A model generated the notes under the pieces. It saw only the letters and a list, made by a program, of their open reading frames with translations, had not been told where the DNA came from and searched no databases. Of a DNA stretch of 64,000 nt, positions 26,052 through 38,100 are shown piece after piece (position 1 is the stretch's first letter; every line of letters begins with the position of its first letter). The translations under genes were made by a program, and so were the position numbers. The stretch spans positions 212,770 through 276,769 of the forward strand of contig NZ_JACRAH010000021.1 of NCBI RefSeq assembly GCF_016234775.1. Direction: 5' to 3'. The DNA comes from Aquabacterium sp. Lineage in GTDB: Bacteria; Pseudomonadota; Gammaproteobacteria; Burkholderiales; Burkholderiaceae_C.

Positions 26052-27071
26052 TCACCAGCGCGAGCGGTGATCTTCCGTCACGCCCAGCAGGTTGTCGACA
26101 CGAACAGGCGCGCTGTCGATGGCGCGGCGCACGGTCCCGTGGAAGGTGCCCACCGGCTGGATGTAGTAACTCGCTGCGATCAGGATGTCGCGGTCGTCCT
26201 GGCGCGCGCCTTCTGGCGTGAAGCTCAGGTCCAGCAGGCCATCTTCCGTGTGCACACGCCAAGGTGCCAGCGGTTCTTTTTCATTGAAATCGAAATGCGC
26301 GGCGCCCAGCGGGATCAGCTCGCCATCCAGCCACAGCACGTTCTCCTGCCCGCCGAAATAGCCTTGCTGCAGATTGAAGCCCACACGCTGGCTATGCGCG
26401 CAGGCCCAGCGCCATGATGTGTCTCGCGCCAGCAGGCCATTGGAGCTGTCGAGGCAAGCCACCGCCTGCCCCAGATCCCAGCGCTGCTCATCGACCTCCA
26501 CCCAACCGCGCACCGGCAAGGCACTGGACTTCTGGGTGGCATGCGCCACGCCGCCCTCAATTGGCCCCACAGCGAGCAGAAAAGGCGCGCACTGTGACAA
26601 GGCCAGTTCGACCTGCATGGCCATGGCCGGGGTTCGCACCCGCAAGCTCATGATGTCGCCGTCCTCGTGCAACAAAGACAAGGAGGCACCCGGCCCTCGA
26701 AAGCGTGCATCGGCGCCTTGCACCGGCTGATCGGACACCCCGCCAGACAGGCCTGGCAGGCCATCTTGCGCCCAATCGGCGATCACGCGCTTGCGCAATC
26801 GATCGAACACATAGGCAAAGGCCGTGACGCTCCAGCCCAGGTCCACGATGGCCACGCCAATGTAGAGCTCTTGCGAACCGATGCCCACGTACTGCCAGCG
26901 CTTGTGATGAAGACGCTTCCACAGGCCGGACCGGCTGTAGCTGCCTTGCAGACCGGACCAATCGATCTCGTCAATGCGGCCGGCATAGCGCCCGTGCAAA
27001 GGCTCGCCGGATGCCACGACGCGACGCGGCACGCAAGGCAGTGTGTTCAGCTGCAGGGCAGCGACGGTCAT
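26052..27071 (-). CDS. DUF2804 domain protein
   Basis: This is a 339-residue protein of unknown function matching the DUF2804 family. Typical segments are KRWQYVGIGSQELYIGVAIVDLGW, GGQENVLWLDGELIPLGAAHFDF and the C-terminal NLLGVTEDHRSRW. It has no signal peptide, and a beta-rich fold is likely. Its start codon overlaps the stop of the AraC-type regulator by 4 bases (ATGA), so the pair is one operon and the regulator may control it. Confidence 0.85.
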   Translation of the reverse strand: MTVAALQLNTLPCVPRRVVASGEPLHGRYAGRIDEIDWSGLQGSYSRSGLWKRLHHKRWQYVGIGSQELYIGVAIVDLGWSVTAFAYVFDRLRKRVIADWAQDGLPGLSGGVSDQPVQGADARFRGPGASLSLLHEDGDIMSLRVRTPAMAMQVELALSQCAPFLLAVGPIEGGVAHATQKSSALPVRGWVEVDEQRWDLGQAVACLDSSNGLLARDTSWRWACAHSQRVGFNLQQGYFGGQENVLWLDGELIPLGAAHFDFNEKEPLAPWRVHTEDGLLDLSFTPEGARQDDRDILIAASYYIQPVGTFHGTVRRAIDSAPVRVDNLLGVTEDHRSRW

Positions 27072-28069
27072 GCGGCCTCAGCCTTGAGTTGATGGCGACG
27101 CCACTGAGCAGGCGCCAGGCCCGTCCAGGCACGAAACGCCCGCGTGAAAGCACTTTGTTCGGAATAGCCCAGCAACAAGGCGATCTCGGCCAGATCCAGC
27201 TTGGCATCACGCAGATGGCCTTCCGCCAGATGCTGACGGGTGTTGTCCAGCAGTTGCTGGAAGCTCGTGCCCTGCTCCGACAAACGACGCTGCAGACTGC
27301 GCGGGCTGGTGTGATGGGCCTGAGCGAGTGCCGCCAGCGAGGTCTTGCCTTCACGAATCAAAGGCACCAGCGTCTTGCGCCAGGCGTCCACGATGGCCGG
27401 CACCGCAGCGACCTGCTGCAACAGGCTTTCAGCCTGCTGGTCCAGCAAGGACAACAAGGCGGGATCGGACTTGCGCAGCGGCAAGGCCAGGTATTCATGC
27501 GCAAAGACCAGTCGCGTCACGGGCGAGCCGAACACCACCTGACCACCGAAGAAGTCTTCGTAGGGCTGGGTGCTCTCGGGTGCTGCATTGACAAAGCTGA
27601 CGGCCTTCACCGGCCAGTAACGCCCGGTCATGTCGCGCGCCAGTTGCACGACGGACGCGATCGCCGTTTCGTCCACCAGGGCGCCGGGACGGCCGCGCTC
27701 CACGCCCCACTCGATGACCACACCTTCTTCAGTGGCGGTGATCATGGCGGGGTTGGCGTCATACACCGAGGTGTGATAGCGCTCCAGGCGCTGCATGGCC
27801 TCGGCCAGGGTGCCGCAAGCGAGGGCGGCATAGCCCACCACGCCGAAGTGGCGCGCGCTGATGCCTTCCGCAATGCGCAAAGCCAGGGCTGGGCGATTCT
27901 CCATGGCGTCCACCCGGCGCAGCCAGGTCTGCCAGTCACTCATGGGAATGAAGTGCTGAGCTTGATCCGGGCGTGGTGCGCCCAACACCTGGACAGGGTC
28001 CAGCCCCTGTTTTTCCAGGTAGTCGTACAAGAGCAATGCGTACGAAGATGCAACGCGGTTTTCGGCCAT
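27068..28069 (-). CDS. AraC family transcriptional regulator
   Basis: This 333-residue regulator has an N-terminal ligand-type domain of about 210 residues resembling the Arabinose_bd_2 class, found in OruR/ArgR-like AraC proteins. The C-terminal double helix-turn-helix (about 235-330) includes SLAALAQAHHTSPRSLQRRLSEQG and the DLAEIALLLGYSEQSAFTRAFRAWTG signature. GAAGAAG stands before the ATG. It overlaps the DUF2804 gene by 4 bases and diverges from the sterol-desaturase-family gene across 183 bases, so either neighbour could be its target. Confidence 0.93.
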   Translation of the reverse strand: MAENRVASSYALLLYDYLEKQGLDPVQVLGAPRPDQAQHFIPMSDWQTWLRRVDAMENRPALALRIAEGISARHFGVVGYAALACGTLAEAMQRLERYHTSVYDANPAMITATEEGVVIEWGVERGRPGALVDETAIASVVQLARDMTGRYWPVKAVSFVNAAPESTQPYEDFFGGQVVFGSPVTRLVFAHEYLALPLRKSDPALLSLLDQQAESLLQQVAAVPAIVDAWRKTLVPLIREGKTSLAALAQAHHTSPRSLQRRLSEQGTSFQQLLDNTRQHLAEGHLRDAKLDLAEIALLLGYSEQSAFTRAFRAWTGLAPAQWRRHQLKAEAA

Positions 28070-28252
28070 GGGTACTTCTTCACCAAGCGTGGCCCATGAT
28101 GATGCCCATCGAAAACGATATTGCCCATTCGGGCTACACGGGATCCGACATTCGTCAATTTGGCGCGAAACGTCAAGAATCTGACCGCAAAGATCAAGCC
28201 AGAAATCGGCGAACCGGTCAGGATGATGGGGCCTCCACGTCCGGATTTGTGA

Positions 28253-29215
28253 ATGCCTGATTTCGATAGCCTGTACGCCCTGGCCACCACCTGGATCAAC
28301 CAGACCGACCTGAAGGATTGGTTGCTGGTGCTGCTGTCACCCGTGTTTTTCGTGACCGTGGCCATCGAGTGGCTGCGGTTTCGCCGCTCGGACAAACAGC
28401 GCGCCACGCCCATCTACGACCTGCGCGACTCTATGGACAGCATGACCCTGGGTGGCGTCTACACCTTCCTGGATGTGCTCATCGTGGTGATGCTGGTGCT
28501 GCCGGCGATGGTGTGGGCTTACCAGTTCCGCCTAAGTACCATCGAGATCACGCCCTGGACGTTCGCTGCGCTCTACCTGGGCGTGGAGTTCTGCTACTAC
28601 TGGTTCCACCGCGCCAGCCACCGCATCCGCTGGTTCTGGTGCGCGCACGTGGTGCACCACGCCTCCGAGCACATGAACTTCACCACCGCCATGCGCCAGA
28701 GCTGGCTCTACAGCTTCGCCGGCAACTGGCTGTTCTACACGCCCATGGTGCTGCTGGGCTTCGAACCAGGCTGGGTGCTGTTTGCCCTGTCCTTGAACCT
28801 GGCCTACCAGTTCTTCGTGCACACGCAGTGGATCAAGAAACTGCCCGCGCCGATCGAGTTCATCTTCAACACCCCCTCGCACCACCGCGCCCACCACGGC
28901 CGCAACCCGGTCTACATCGACAAGAACTACGGCGGTACCCTGATCGTGTTCGACCGCCTGTTCGGCACCTTCGTCGCCGAGACCGAGGCGCCTGATTACG
29001 GCCTGGTTCGCCAGGTACACAGCCACAATCCCATCTGGTTGACCATACACGAATGGGTGGACATGATCCGTGACATGCTGCGCCCCGGCCCCCTGAATCA
29101 GCGCCTCAAACACCTTTGGGCGCCACCCGAGTGGGAACGCGGCGCCGGTACGCGGGATAATCCCCCCCATGCACCCGAACGCTCTTCTCGACCTCAGCAC
29201 GCAACTCGTCCGTGA
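28253..29215 (+). CDS. Sterol desaturase/fatty acid hydroxylase family protein
   Basis: This is a 320-residue integral membrane diiron oxidase. It has four or more TM helices and the three histidine clusters of the family: HRASH near 119, HVVHH near 132 and HHRAHH near 210. It acts on a lipid substrate that cannot be named from sequence. The C-terminal 45 residues are low-complexity and their codons run over the first 47 bases of the methyltransferase gene (29169). The ribosome site is weak. Confidence 0.88.
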   Translation: MPDFDSLYALATTWINQTDLKDWLLVLLSPVFFVTVAIEWLRFRRSDKQRATPIYDLRDSMDSMTLGGVYTFLDVLIVVMLVLPAMVWAYQFRLSTIEITPWTFAALYLGVEFCYYWFHRASHRIRWFWCAHVVHHASEHMNFTTAMRQSWLYSFAGNWLFYTPMVLLGFEPGWVLFALSLNLAYQFFVHTQWIKKLPAPIEFIFNTPSHHRAHHGRNPVYIDKNYGGTLIVFDRLFGTFVAETEAPDYGLVRQVHSHNPIWLTIHEWVDMIRDMLRPGPLNQRLKHLWAPPEWERGAGTRDNPPHAPERSSRPQHATRP

Positions 29216-30434
29216 GGTTCTCAAGCTCGACGCCCCCGCCGACAGCATCGTTTCCTACTTTTTCCGCCAGCACAAGGCCCTGGGCCAGCGGGAACGCCAC
29301 GCCCTGGCCGAGACGGCCTACGCCGTGCTGCGCCAGCGCCTGCTGTGGGCCCACCTGGCCCAATCCGGCCACGGCCCCATGGAGCGCCGCCTGGTACTGC
29401 TGGCCTGGCAAGGTCAGCCTCACGTCCTGAAAAACGGCATCACGACCGACGAAGGTCAGTGGCTGGAGCGCACCGCCACCATCGACCGCAGCACCCTGCA
29501 GGACAAGCTGCGCCACAACCTGCCCGACTGGATCTCCAACAGCCTGCGGCAACAACTGGGCGAAGAAGAGTTCTGGCAACTGGTCGACACTTTCTCGGCT
29601 GGCGCACCGCTGGACCTGCGCGTCAACCCGATCAAGGCCAAGCGCGAAGCCGTGCTGGAGGCCCTGGTGGCCGCCGGCATCCCGGCTGTGCCCACGCCGT
29701 TCGCCCCCACCGGCATCCGCATCGAAGGTAAGCCGGCGCTGCAGAAGATGCCGCTGTACACCGAAGGCCATGTCGAGGTGCAGGACGAAGGCAGCCAGTT
29801 GCTGGCCCTGCTGACCGGCGCCAAACGTGGCGAGATGGTGGTGGACTTCTGCGCAGGCGCCGGTGGCAAGACCCTGGCCCTGGGCGCCATGATGCGCAAC
29901 ACCGGCCGCCTGTACGCTTTCGACGTATCAGGCCATCGCCTGGAAAACCTCAAGCCGCGTCTGGCGCGCAGTGGACTGTCCAATGTGTACGCCACGCAGA
30001 TCGCGCACGAGAACGACGAGCGCATCAAACGCCTGCGCGGCAAGATCGACCGCGTGCTGGTGGATGCCCCATGCTCCGGCCTGGGCACCCTGCGTCGCAA
30101 CCCCGATCTGAAGTGGCGCCAGAGCCCCAAAGCCATCGAGCAATTGCAGGCCAAGCAGACTGCCATCCTCCACAGCGCGTCGCGTTTGCTCAAACCCGGC
30201 GGCCGCCTGGTTTACGCGACCTGCAGCCTGATGCCCGCAGAGAACGAAATCATTGCGAACGCCTTCACGGCCGAGCATCCGGATTTCGTGCAGCTCGATG
30301 CACGCGAGAAGCTGGAACAAGCGGGCGTGACGCAGGCCGAATCGCTGGTCACGGAAGCGGGCCACCTGAGACTGTGGCCGCATCGCCATGCCACCGACGG
30401 TTTCTACGCCGTGGCATGGGAAAAGAAAGCCTGA
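29169..30434 (+). CDS. RsmB/NOP family SAM-dependent RNA m5C methyltransferase
   Basis: This 421-residue enzyme has an N-terminal NusB-like helical part, a SAM-binding motif VVDFCAGAGGKTLALGA near 225, and the two catalytic cysteines of RNA m5C methyltransferases: one in VDAPCSGLGTLRRNPDLKWR (near 301) and one in YATCSLMPAENE (near 350). It probably methylates 16S rRNA or another RNA. It may be RsmB or an RsmF-like paralogue, so no symbol is given. It overlaps the previous gene's 3' end by 47 bases. Confidence 0.93.
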   Translation: MHPNALLDLSTQLVREVLKLDAPADSIVSYFFRQHKALGQRERHALAETAYAVLRQRLLWAHLAQSGHGPMERRLVLLAWQGQPHVLKNGITTDEGQWLERTATIDRSTLQDKLRHNLPDWISNSLRQQLGEEEFWQLVDTFSAGAPLDLRVNPIKAKREAVLEALVAAGIPAVPTPFAPTGIRIEGKPALQKMPLYTEGHVEVQDEGSQLLALLTGAKRGEMVVDFCAGAGGKTLALGAMMRNTGRLYAFDVSGHRLENLKPRLARSGLSNVYATQIAHENDERIKRLRGKIDRVLVDAPCSGLGTLRRNPDLKWRQSPKAIEQLQAKQTAILHSASRLLKPGGRLVYATCSLMPAENEIIANAFTAEHPDFVQLDAREKLEQAGVTQAESLVTEAGHLRLWPHRHATDGFYAVAWEKKA

Positions 30435-30464
30435 CGCTTCAGGCCTTCTTCTGCAGGGAAGCCT

Positions 30465-31283
30465 TTAGAACAGGCTTTCCTTCACATAGATCACGTCGCC
30501 GTTTTGCAGCTTGTCGTTCATGTCAGGCTGGATGACCTGAACCTGACCAGACGCATCGCGACGGTGCACACGGATGCCGCGCTGCGTACCACGCAGCGTC
30601 AGGCCACCGCCAGAGGCCAGGGCTTGCAGCACGGTCATGTCGCGCTGCAGCAGCATGGTGCCAGCGCGTTGCACTTCACCGTAGATGTAGATCTGGGGCG
30701 CACGGTCCACCCAGATGCTGTCGCCGCCAGCCAGGGTAAAGTCATCCACACCACTGCCGGCCGCGAACACACGAGGAAAATCGATTTCCTTGCGGAAGGA
30801 CTTGCCATCGCGGGTACCCGACACCACCACGATGTCCGACCCCGCGTTGGCCAAGGTGCCGCCAGCTTGTGCAAGGATTTCACTCAGCTTGTTGCCGCCT
30901 GCGCTTGCTCCCAAGGCGAAACGACCAGGACGGTTAACCTGGCCCAGCACGGACACCATATTGGCCTTGGCGTCCATCACCAAAATGGAGACCTGAGGCT
31001 GCTTCAGAAAATTGCCGTCGCGCAATCCGGCGGCAATCTTCTTTTCAGCGTCGGACACGGACAAGCCACCCAGCTTCACCACACCCAGCAGAGGATATGA
31101 AATGGTGCCACTTTCATTGATGCGCGCATCCAGCAGCAAGTCCTGGTTCTGGTAGACGAAGATCCGGATCTGGTCACCAGCACCCAGAACGTAATCGTTC
31201 TGACCGGCAGCTTGTGCGCCCATACCGAACACCAGCAGCATGGTGGCCAGCAGCCACCGAGCCATGTCACGCATCCACTTCAT
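30465..31283 (-). CDS. Polysaccharide export protein (Wza/EpsE-like)
   Basis: This is a 272-residue exported protein of the polysaccharide-export family. A signal peptide ends near GMGAQAAG, followed by the PES domain (DYVLGAGDQIRIFVYQNQDL, GTISYPLLGVVKLGGLSVSDAEKKIA) and two SLBB-type segments. No lipobox Cys is seen, unlike Wza, so it may not be lipid-anchored. The ATG at 31283 is used, with AGAGGA upstream. It should form or line an outer-membrane exit channel for exopolysaccharide. No glycosyltransferase, Wzc or Wzy gene is nearby, so it is an orphan in this window. Confidence 0.88.
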   Translation of the reverse strand: MKWMRDMARWLLATMLLVFGMGAQAAGQNDYVLGAGDQIRIFVYQNQDLLLDARINESGTISYPLLGVVKLGGLSVSDAEKKIAAGLRDGNFLKQPQVSILVMDAKANMVSVLGQVNRPGRFALGASAGGNKLSEILAQAGGTLANAGSDIVVVSGTRDGKSFRKEIDFPRVFAAGSGVDDFTLAGGDSIWVDRAPQIYIYGEVQRAGTMLLQRDMTVLQALASGGGLTLRGTQRGIRVHRRDASGQVQVIQPDMNDKLQNGDVIYVKESLF

Positions 31284-31447
31284 ATGCAAAAGTCCTCTGA
31301 AAAATGATGATGCAATGTATCACCCGGGCATGACAAAGCGATGCCAGCTTCGGGAGAGTGCAACAAAGGTGTCTAGATCACGTTTGAACGGATTGGTTCC
31401 ACCAGATTCGCCCCAGGAAACCCCTCAGGAGAAGGCCCCCACTCGCC

Positions 31448-33835
31448 TCAGTGCTCGGCCATGGCCAGGGTGGTGCGCTCCAGATAGGCGCGCACCTCGC
31501 TGCCCGGCATGGGGCGGGCGATCAGGTAACCCTGCACATCGTCACAACCCAGGGCACGCAGCATCACCAATTGCTCGGAGGTCTCGATGCCCTCGGCGGT
31601 GGTTTCCAGCCGCAAGGCACGCGCCAGGCTGATGATGGCAGTGACAACCGCCTGTGCGTCCTGGTCGCTGTCGAGCGAGCGAACGAACATGCCGTCGATC
31701 TTGAGCTTGTCCATCGGGAAGCTGCGCAGGTAGGCCAGCGACGAGTACCCGGTACCAAAATCATCCATGGCCACCCGTACGCCCCGGCTGCGCAGGGCCA
31801 TCAGCGTGGATTGCGCACCATCGTGGTCCTCGATCAGGGCCGACTCGGTGATTTCCACCTCCAGGCGCTCGGGATCCAGACCACTCTCTGCCAAGGCCTC
31901 GTCCACCAGGTCGATCACGGCGGAGCTGCGGAACTGCACCGCCGACAGGTTGACGGCCACGCGCAGGTCACCCGGCCACTTGGCCGCCACGCGGCAGGCC
32001 TCGCGCAGCACCCAGTTGCCCAGGGGCACGATCTGGCCGGTTTCTTCGGCCACAGGGATGAACTCGCCCGGCCCGATCAGCCCACGCTCGGAATGTTGCC
32101 AGCGCACCAAGGCCTCGAAACCAATGATCTCGCCCGTGTCCAGCCGCATCTGGGGTTGGAAGAACAAGGTGAACTGGTTGGCGTTAAGCGCCTGACCCAG
32201 CTCGTGCTGCAAGCGCACACGGGCCCGGGCGCTTTCAGCCATCTGCTGATCAAAGAAACGATAGGTATTGCGACCTGCCGCCTTGGCCGCGTACAAGGCC
32301 AGATCGGCGCACTGCAGCAGCGATTGCGGATCCTTGCCGTCGCGAGGCGCCAGGGCCACACCCATGCTGGCGCGCACCTCTACCATGGCATCGTCCAGCT
32401 GACAGGGTTCGGCCAGCAGGACCACCAGGCGTTCTGCCAGAGCGGCAGCTTCTTCGTGCGAGGCATAACGCCAGCTCAACAAGGCGAATTCGTCGCCTCC
32501 CAGGCGGGCCAGCAGGTCGCCCTCCGCCACGCAGGATTTCAGGCGCGCCCCGACTCGGCGCAAGAGCTGATCGCCCACACCGTGCCCCAGGGAGTCGTTG
32601 ATGTTCTTGAAATTGTCCAGATCCAGGAACAACAATGAACAGGGGCGGTTCGGCGTCTTGGGATCGGAGGCCAGCTTGCTCAGTTCGGAGCTGAAACGAT
32701 GGCGATTGGCCAGGCCGGTCAAGGCATCGAAATTGGCCAGGCGGGCCAGTTCGTCGCGGGTACGGCGCGTGTGGGTGATGTCCGAGCCCACGCCGCGCCA
32801 GCCTGCCGAGCGCCCGGTGTCGTCCAGCAAGGGCTTGGCGGTCAGTGACCAGCAGTGGATCTCGTGCCCCACCTCGACCGCAAGTTCCAGATCGCGGAAA
32901 GGCTGCCCCATGCGGATGCAGGTGGTGAGGTGCGCCAGCGCGGCGGTGGCCTCGTCGTCGTCTGGCGGCAGCATGTTGGACAGCAGATCGATGAAGGACT
33001 TCTGCAGCAAGGCCTTGGTGGGCATGCCAAAGGCGTGCGCCAGCCGGGTTGACACATGCCGCAGGTGCCCTGTAGGCGATATTTCCCACAACCAGTCGGA
33101 GGCATGCTCTTCGAAGTCTCGCAGCAGCAGGTCGATCAGCTGCTTCTGGCGCTCGGTTTCCGCCTCGGCGCGAAGCCGGCTCATGAAGACCTTGCCATTG
33201 GTATAGCTCACGCCGCTCATGATCACCATATAGACCACCAACGCGATCATCAGCGCTTCACTGGTGGCGTAATCGGACTGCAGCAGGCCGATCACGCAGG
33301 TAGAGCACATGGTGATCACATAGGCCATCGCGGCCGGCACCATGGGGCTGAGCATGAAAGCGCCACCGCAGATGGTACCCACGACCACCGTGGCGACCAG
33401 CATCGCACCGTTGTGATCCGCGCTGGGAAACACGATCAAGGGCAACACCGACCACAACACGGCAAACAGGATCACGTGCCCGACGATGATGTACTGCGCC
33501 GACTTCTGGGCCAGCACCCGTGCGCCATCGGTGATCAACATGCGCCACCAGACGGCCGCAATCGGCAGCGCCGAGATCACAAAGAAGCACCAGAGCCCCA
33601 GCCCAAGGCTGTTGATCTTGCCCCAGAACACCCAGCAGATTACCAGCGTGTTGATGCCGTTGCCCGTCATGATGAGCGGCAACAGACGCATCAAGGCCTG
33701 AACCTGACGCCCACGGAAATAGGAAGCCTGCGGCCCGTCTATGGCCTCCTGAGGCGAGACCTCGTTGAGCAGTTCTTCAAACCGCTGCCGGATCGTTGGC
33801 GTCTGAGTAGCTTTGGAAGGAAACATCCCCACCAT
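31448..33835 (-). CDS. Membrane PAS-GGDEF-EAL c-di-GMP protein
   Basis: This 795-residue protein has about six N-terminal TM helices (50-210), a PAS-like sensor (about 230-350), a GGDEF domain with intact GGDEF near 449, and an EAL domain starting EALVRWQH near 574. The EAL domain retains NLSAVQF, EITESALIE and DDFGTGYSSLAYL, so phosphodiesterase activity is plausible. The I-site position reads AEGD, not RxxD, so the cyclase half would lack classic product inhibition. It lies 164 bases upstream of the exopolysaccharide export gene on the same strand, a fitting context. The start could also be the ATG at 33826. Confidence 0.92.
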   Translation of the reverse strand: MVGMFPSKATQTPTIRQRFEELLNEVSPQEAIDGPQASYFRGRQVQALMRLLPLIMTGNGINTLVICWVFWGKINSLGLGLWCFFVISALPIAAVWWRMLITDGARVLAQKSAQYIIVGHVILFAVLWSVLPLIVFPSADHNGAMLVATVVVGTICGGAFMLSPMVPAAMAYVITMCSTCVIGLLQSDYATSEALMIALVVYMVIMSGVSYTNGKVFMSRLRAEAETERQKQLIDLLLRDFEEHASDWLWEISPTGHLRHVSTRLAHAFGMPTKALLQKSFIDLLSNMLPPDDDEATAALAHLTTCIRMGQPFRDLELAVEVGHEIHCWSLTAKPLLDDTGRSAGWRGVGSDITHTRRTRDELARLANFDALTGLANRHRFSSELSKLASDPKTPNRPCSLLFLDLDNFKNINDSLGHGVGDQLLRRVGARLKSCVAEGDLLARLGGDEFALLSWRYASHEEAAALAERLVVLLAEPCQLDDAMVEVRASMGVALAPRDGKDPQSLLQCADLALYAAKAAGRNTYRFFDQQMAESARARVRLQHELGQALNANQFTLFFQPQMRLDTGEIIGFEALVRWQHSERGLIGPGEFIPVAEETGQIVPLGNWVLREACRVAAKWPGDLRVAVNLSAVQFRSSAVIDLVDEALAESGLDPERLEVEITESALIEDHDGAQSTLMALRSRGVRVAMDDFGTGYSSLAYLRSFPMDKLKIDGMFVRSLDSDQDAQAVVTAIISLARALRLETTAEGIETSEQLVMLRALGCDDVQGYLIARPMPGSEVRAYLERTTLAMAEH

Positions 33836-34011
33836 TCAATCCAATGTGGATAACCCTGACGGAATCGGCAGTTTGCCCCCGAACTTGATATCGTCAGACG
33901 AAATTGGATGCCTTGTTCACGGGGTTGCAGCGGCATAAGGCACGCCCGCCCCAGTAATTTGGTGCGTCATTTGGCTTACCATCTCCGCCCTTGCTGAGTG
34001 AAAAAGCCAAT

Positions 34012-36324
<2,313 letters not shown>

Positions 36325-36337
36325 GGCCGCAGAAGCA

Positions 36338-37021
36338 TCAGTGCATCTTCGACCTGCGGCGCAACGCACCAAGTGCGCCCAGGCCGATGGCCATCATCAC
36401 CCACGACGACGCCTCTGGCACCACGCTCACCTTGATGCTTCCAGAGGCGTATTTATTGACATAGGCGCCGGGATTTGAAATTCCCCCGCTAACTGCCATG
36501 CTGTAGACGCCCGGCTTCAATGTTGCCAGCACGGTTGCCCGCAAGCCTGCACCAGTTGTACTAGGCAGCAGAGTTGGTGTGAAGTCACCATTGGGTCCTG
36601 TCAGGGTCAGTCGAGTCGCGGGAACGCCCGGGTCATTCGTGCGGTCCACATCAAACTGAACCGACGTGTCGCTCAGAACCGAAAAGGACAACGCCATGCT
36701 CGATGAAGCGTTGCCACCTGAAGGCCCCACGTCCCCCGAAGGCCCGTTGTACCACCAAGACGACGTTGTCCATATCGAGATGCTGCTGTCACCGATAAGT
36801 GAAACTGCAGACGCACGACCCGTCGTCAACCCTCGCCCCCCCGTCGCCGCAAACGACGCGCTTTGGCCCACAGAAGCAGATACCGTGCTTCCTGTTGGTG
36901 TGCGGCTTGTCTGACCCACGGTCGCGGAACCACTTTGACTGACCACGCTGAGTTGGGCTTGGGCTGCCAACGGCAACGCAATCAGCAACGCCACGCATGA
37001 CGCGTGTAACCTCATATTCAT
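36338..37021 (-). CDS. PEP-CTERM sorting domain protein
   Basis: This is a 227-residue predicted secreted protein. The signal peptide ends near LAAQAQ. A Ser/Thr/Gly-rich beta-type region contains TLTGPNGDFTPTLLPSTTGAG. The C-terminal sorting signal is VVPEASSWVMMAIGLGALGALRRRSK: Pro-Glu motif, hydrophobic helix and basic end. The function is unknown. The strong Ser/Thr content would suit glycosylation, as seen in exosortase substrates. It is the second such protein in the window, and no exosortase or EPS locus is present. The 182 bases upstream hold its promoter but no motif I can name. Confidence 0.85.
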   Translation of the reverse strand: MNMRLHASCVALLIALPLAAQAQLSVVSQSGSATVGQTSRTPTGSTVSASVGQSASFAATGGRGLTTGRASAVSLIGDSSISIWTTSSWWYNGPSGDVGPSGGNASSSMALSFSVLSDTSVQFDVDRTNDPGVPATRLTLTGPNGDFTPTLLPSTTGAGLRATVLATLKPGVYSMAVSGGISNPGAYVNKYASGSIKVSVVPEASSWVMMAIGLGALGALRRRSKMH

Positions 37022-37203
37022 GAGTTTTCCTTCCTGTTTTATGTGTGGATTCAGCCCGACGTCGAGCTTGGGCTGAATTGAAAGCCTAGCAGATCAAACA
37101 CCTTAGTCAATCGGCCTAACCCGACAGCCAGATTGAACCCAAGCTGCCAATGGCCACCAGAAGTTGGCCTATTCGTTTTTGGCTTCGCCGCTAGACTGAG
37201 CCC

Positions 37204-38100
37204 ATGACCTCACTCGCGCGTACGCCAGCTCACAGCGACATCCTGCAGGGCTATCTGGCGGCCTTGGCCACCGTGGTCATCTGGGCGGGCTTCATCCTGA
37301 TCTCGCGCCTGGGTGGCAAGACCGCCCTCACCGGCTGGGACATCGTGGCCCTGCGCCTGGGTACGGCATCCTTGTTCCTGCTGCCCTTTTCACTGAGCCT
37401 GCCTGCAGGCACCTGGCGCAACAAGCGCATGTGGGCCATGGCCCTTATCGGCGGCCTGCTGTTTCTGATCCTGGTGTATGCGGGCTTCAAGCGCGCGCCG
37501 GCAGCTCATGGCGGCATCCTGTTGCCGGGCATGCAACCCTTTCTGGTGACCGCGCTGGCCTGGCTGCTCATGGGCGCAAGGCCGTCACGCCTGCGCCTGC
37601 TGGGCCTGATCCCGATTGCGGCTGGCGTGGGCTGCGTCGCCGCACCTCAGATGCTGGGGGCCCATGATGGGCCCTCCACCCTGAGCGGCGATCTGTTCCT
37701 GCTGGGTGGCTCGCTGGCCTGGGCCACCTACAGCGTGCTGGTCAAGAAGTGGGTGGTCGATGCCTGGCTGCTCACGCGCTTTGTGGCGCTGGCATCGTGC
37801 CTGGTCTACATGCCCATCTACCTGGCCTTCCTGCCCAAGGGCATTGACCAGACGCCCATGTCCATGCTCTTGCTGCAAGGGCTGTATCAGGGGCTGGGGC
37901 CCACCATCGTGGCCATGCTGCTGTTCCTGCGCGCCGTAGCCATCCTGGGCGCCGAGCGCACCGGGGCGCTGGTGGCCCTTGTGCCCGTGATGGCCGGCCT
38001 GGGCGCCGTGCCCTTGCTGGGCGAACCACTCACGGGCTGGCTGGTAGCAGGGCTGGTGCTGGTGTCAGGCGGCGCTTTTCTGTCAGCCCGCCTGAAGTGA
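37204..38100 (+). CDS. EamA/DMT superfamily transporter
   Basis: This 298-residue protein has ten hydrophobic segments arranged as two EamA repeats (about 15-145 and 158-295), the standard drug/metabolite transporter architecture. Recognisable parts are VIWAGFILISRLGG at the N-terminus and GAERTGALVALVPVMAGLGAVPLLGEPLTGW in the second repeat. The substrate is unknown. It converges on the acyl-CoA dehydrogenase, with the two stop codons directly abutting (TGA/TCA). Confidence 0.9.
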   Translation: MTSLARTPAHSDILQGYLAALATVVIWAGFILISRLGGKTALTGWDIVALRLGTASLFLLPFSLSLPAGTWRNKRMWAMALIGGLLFLILVYAGFKRAPAAHGGILLPGMQPFLVTALAWLLMGARPSRLRLLGLIPIAAGVGCVAAPQMLGAHDGPSTLSGDLFLLGGSLAWATYSVLVKKWVVDAWLLTRFVALASCLVYMPIYLAFLPKGIDQTPMSMLLLQGLYQGLGPTIVAMLLFLRAVAILGAERTGALVALVPVMAGLGAVPLLGEPLTGWLVAGLVLVSGGAFLSARLK

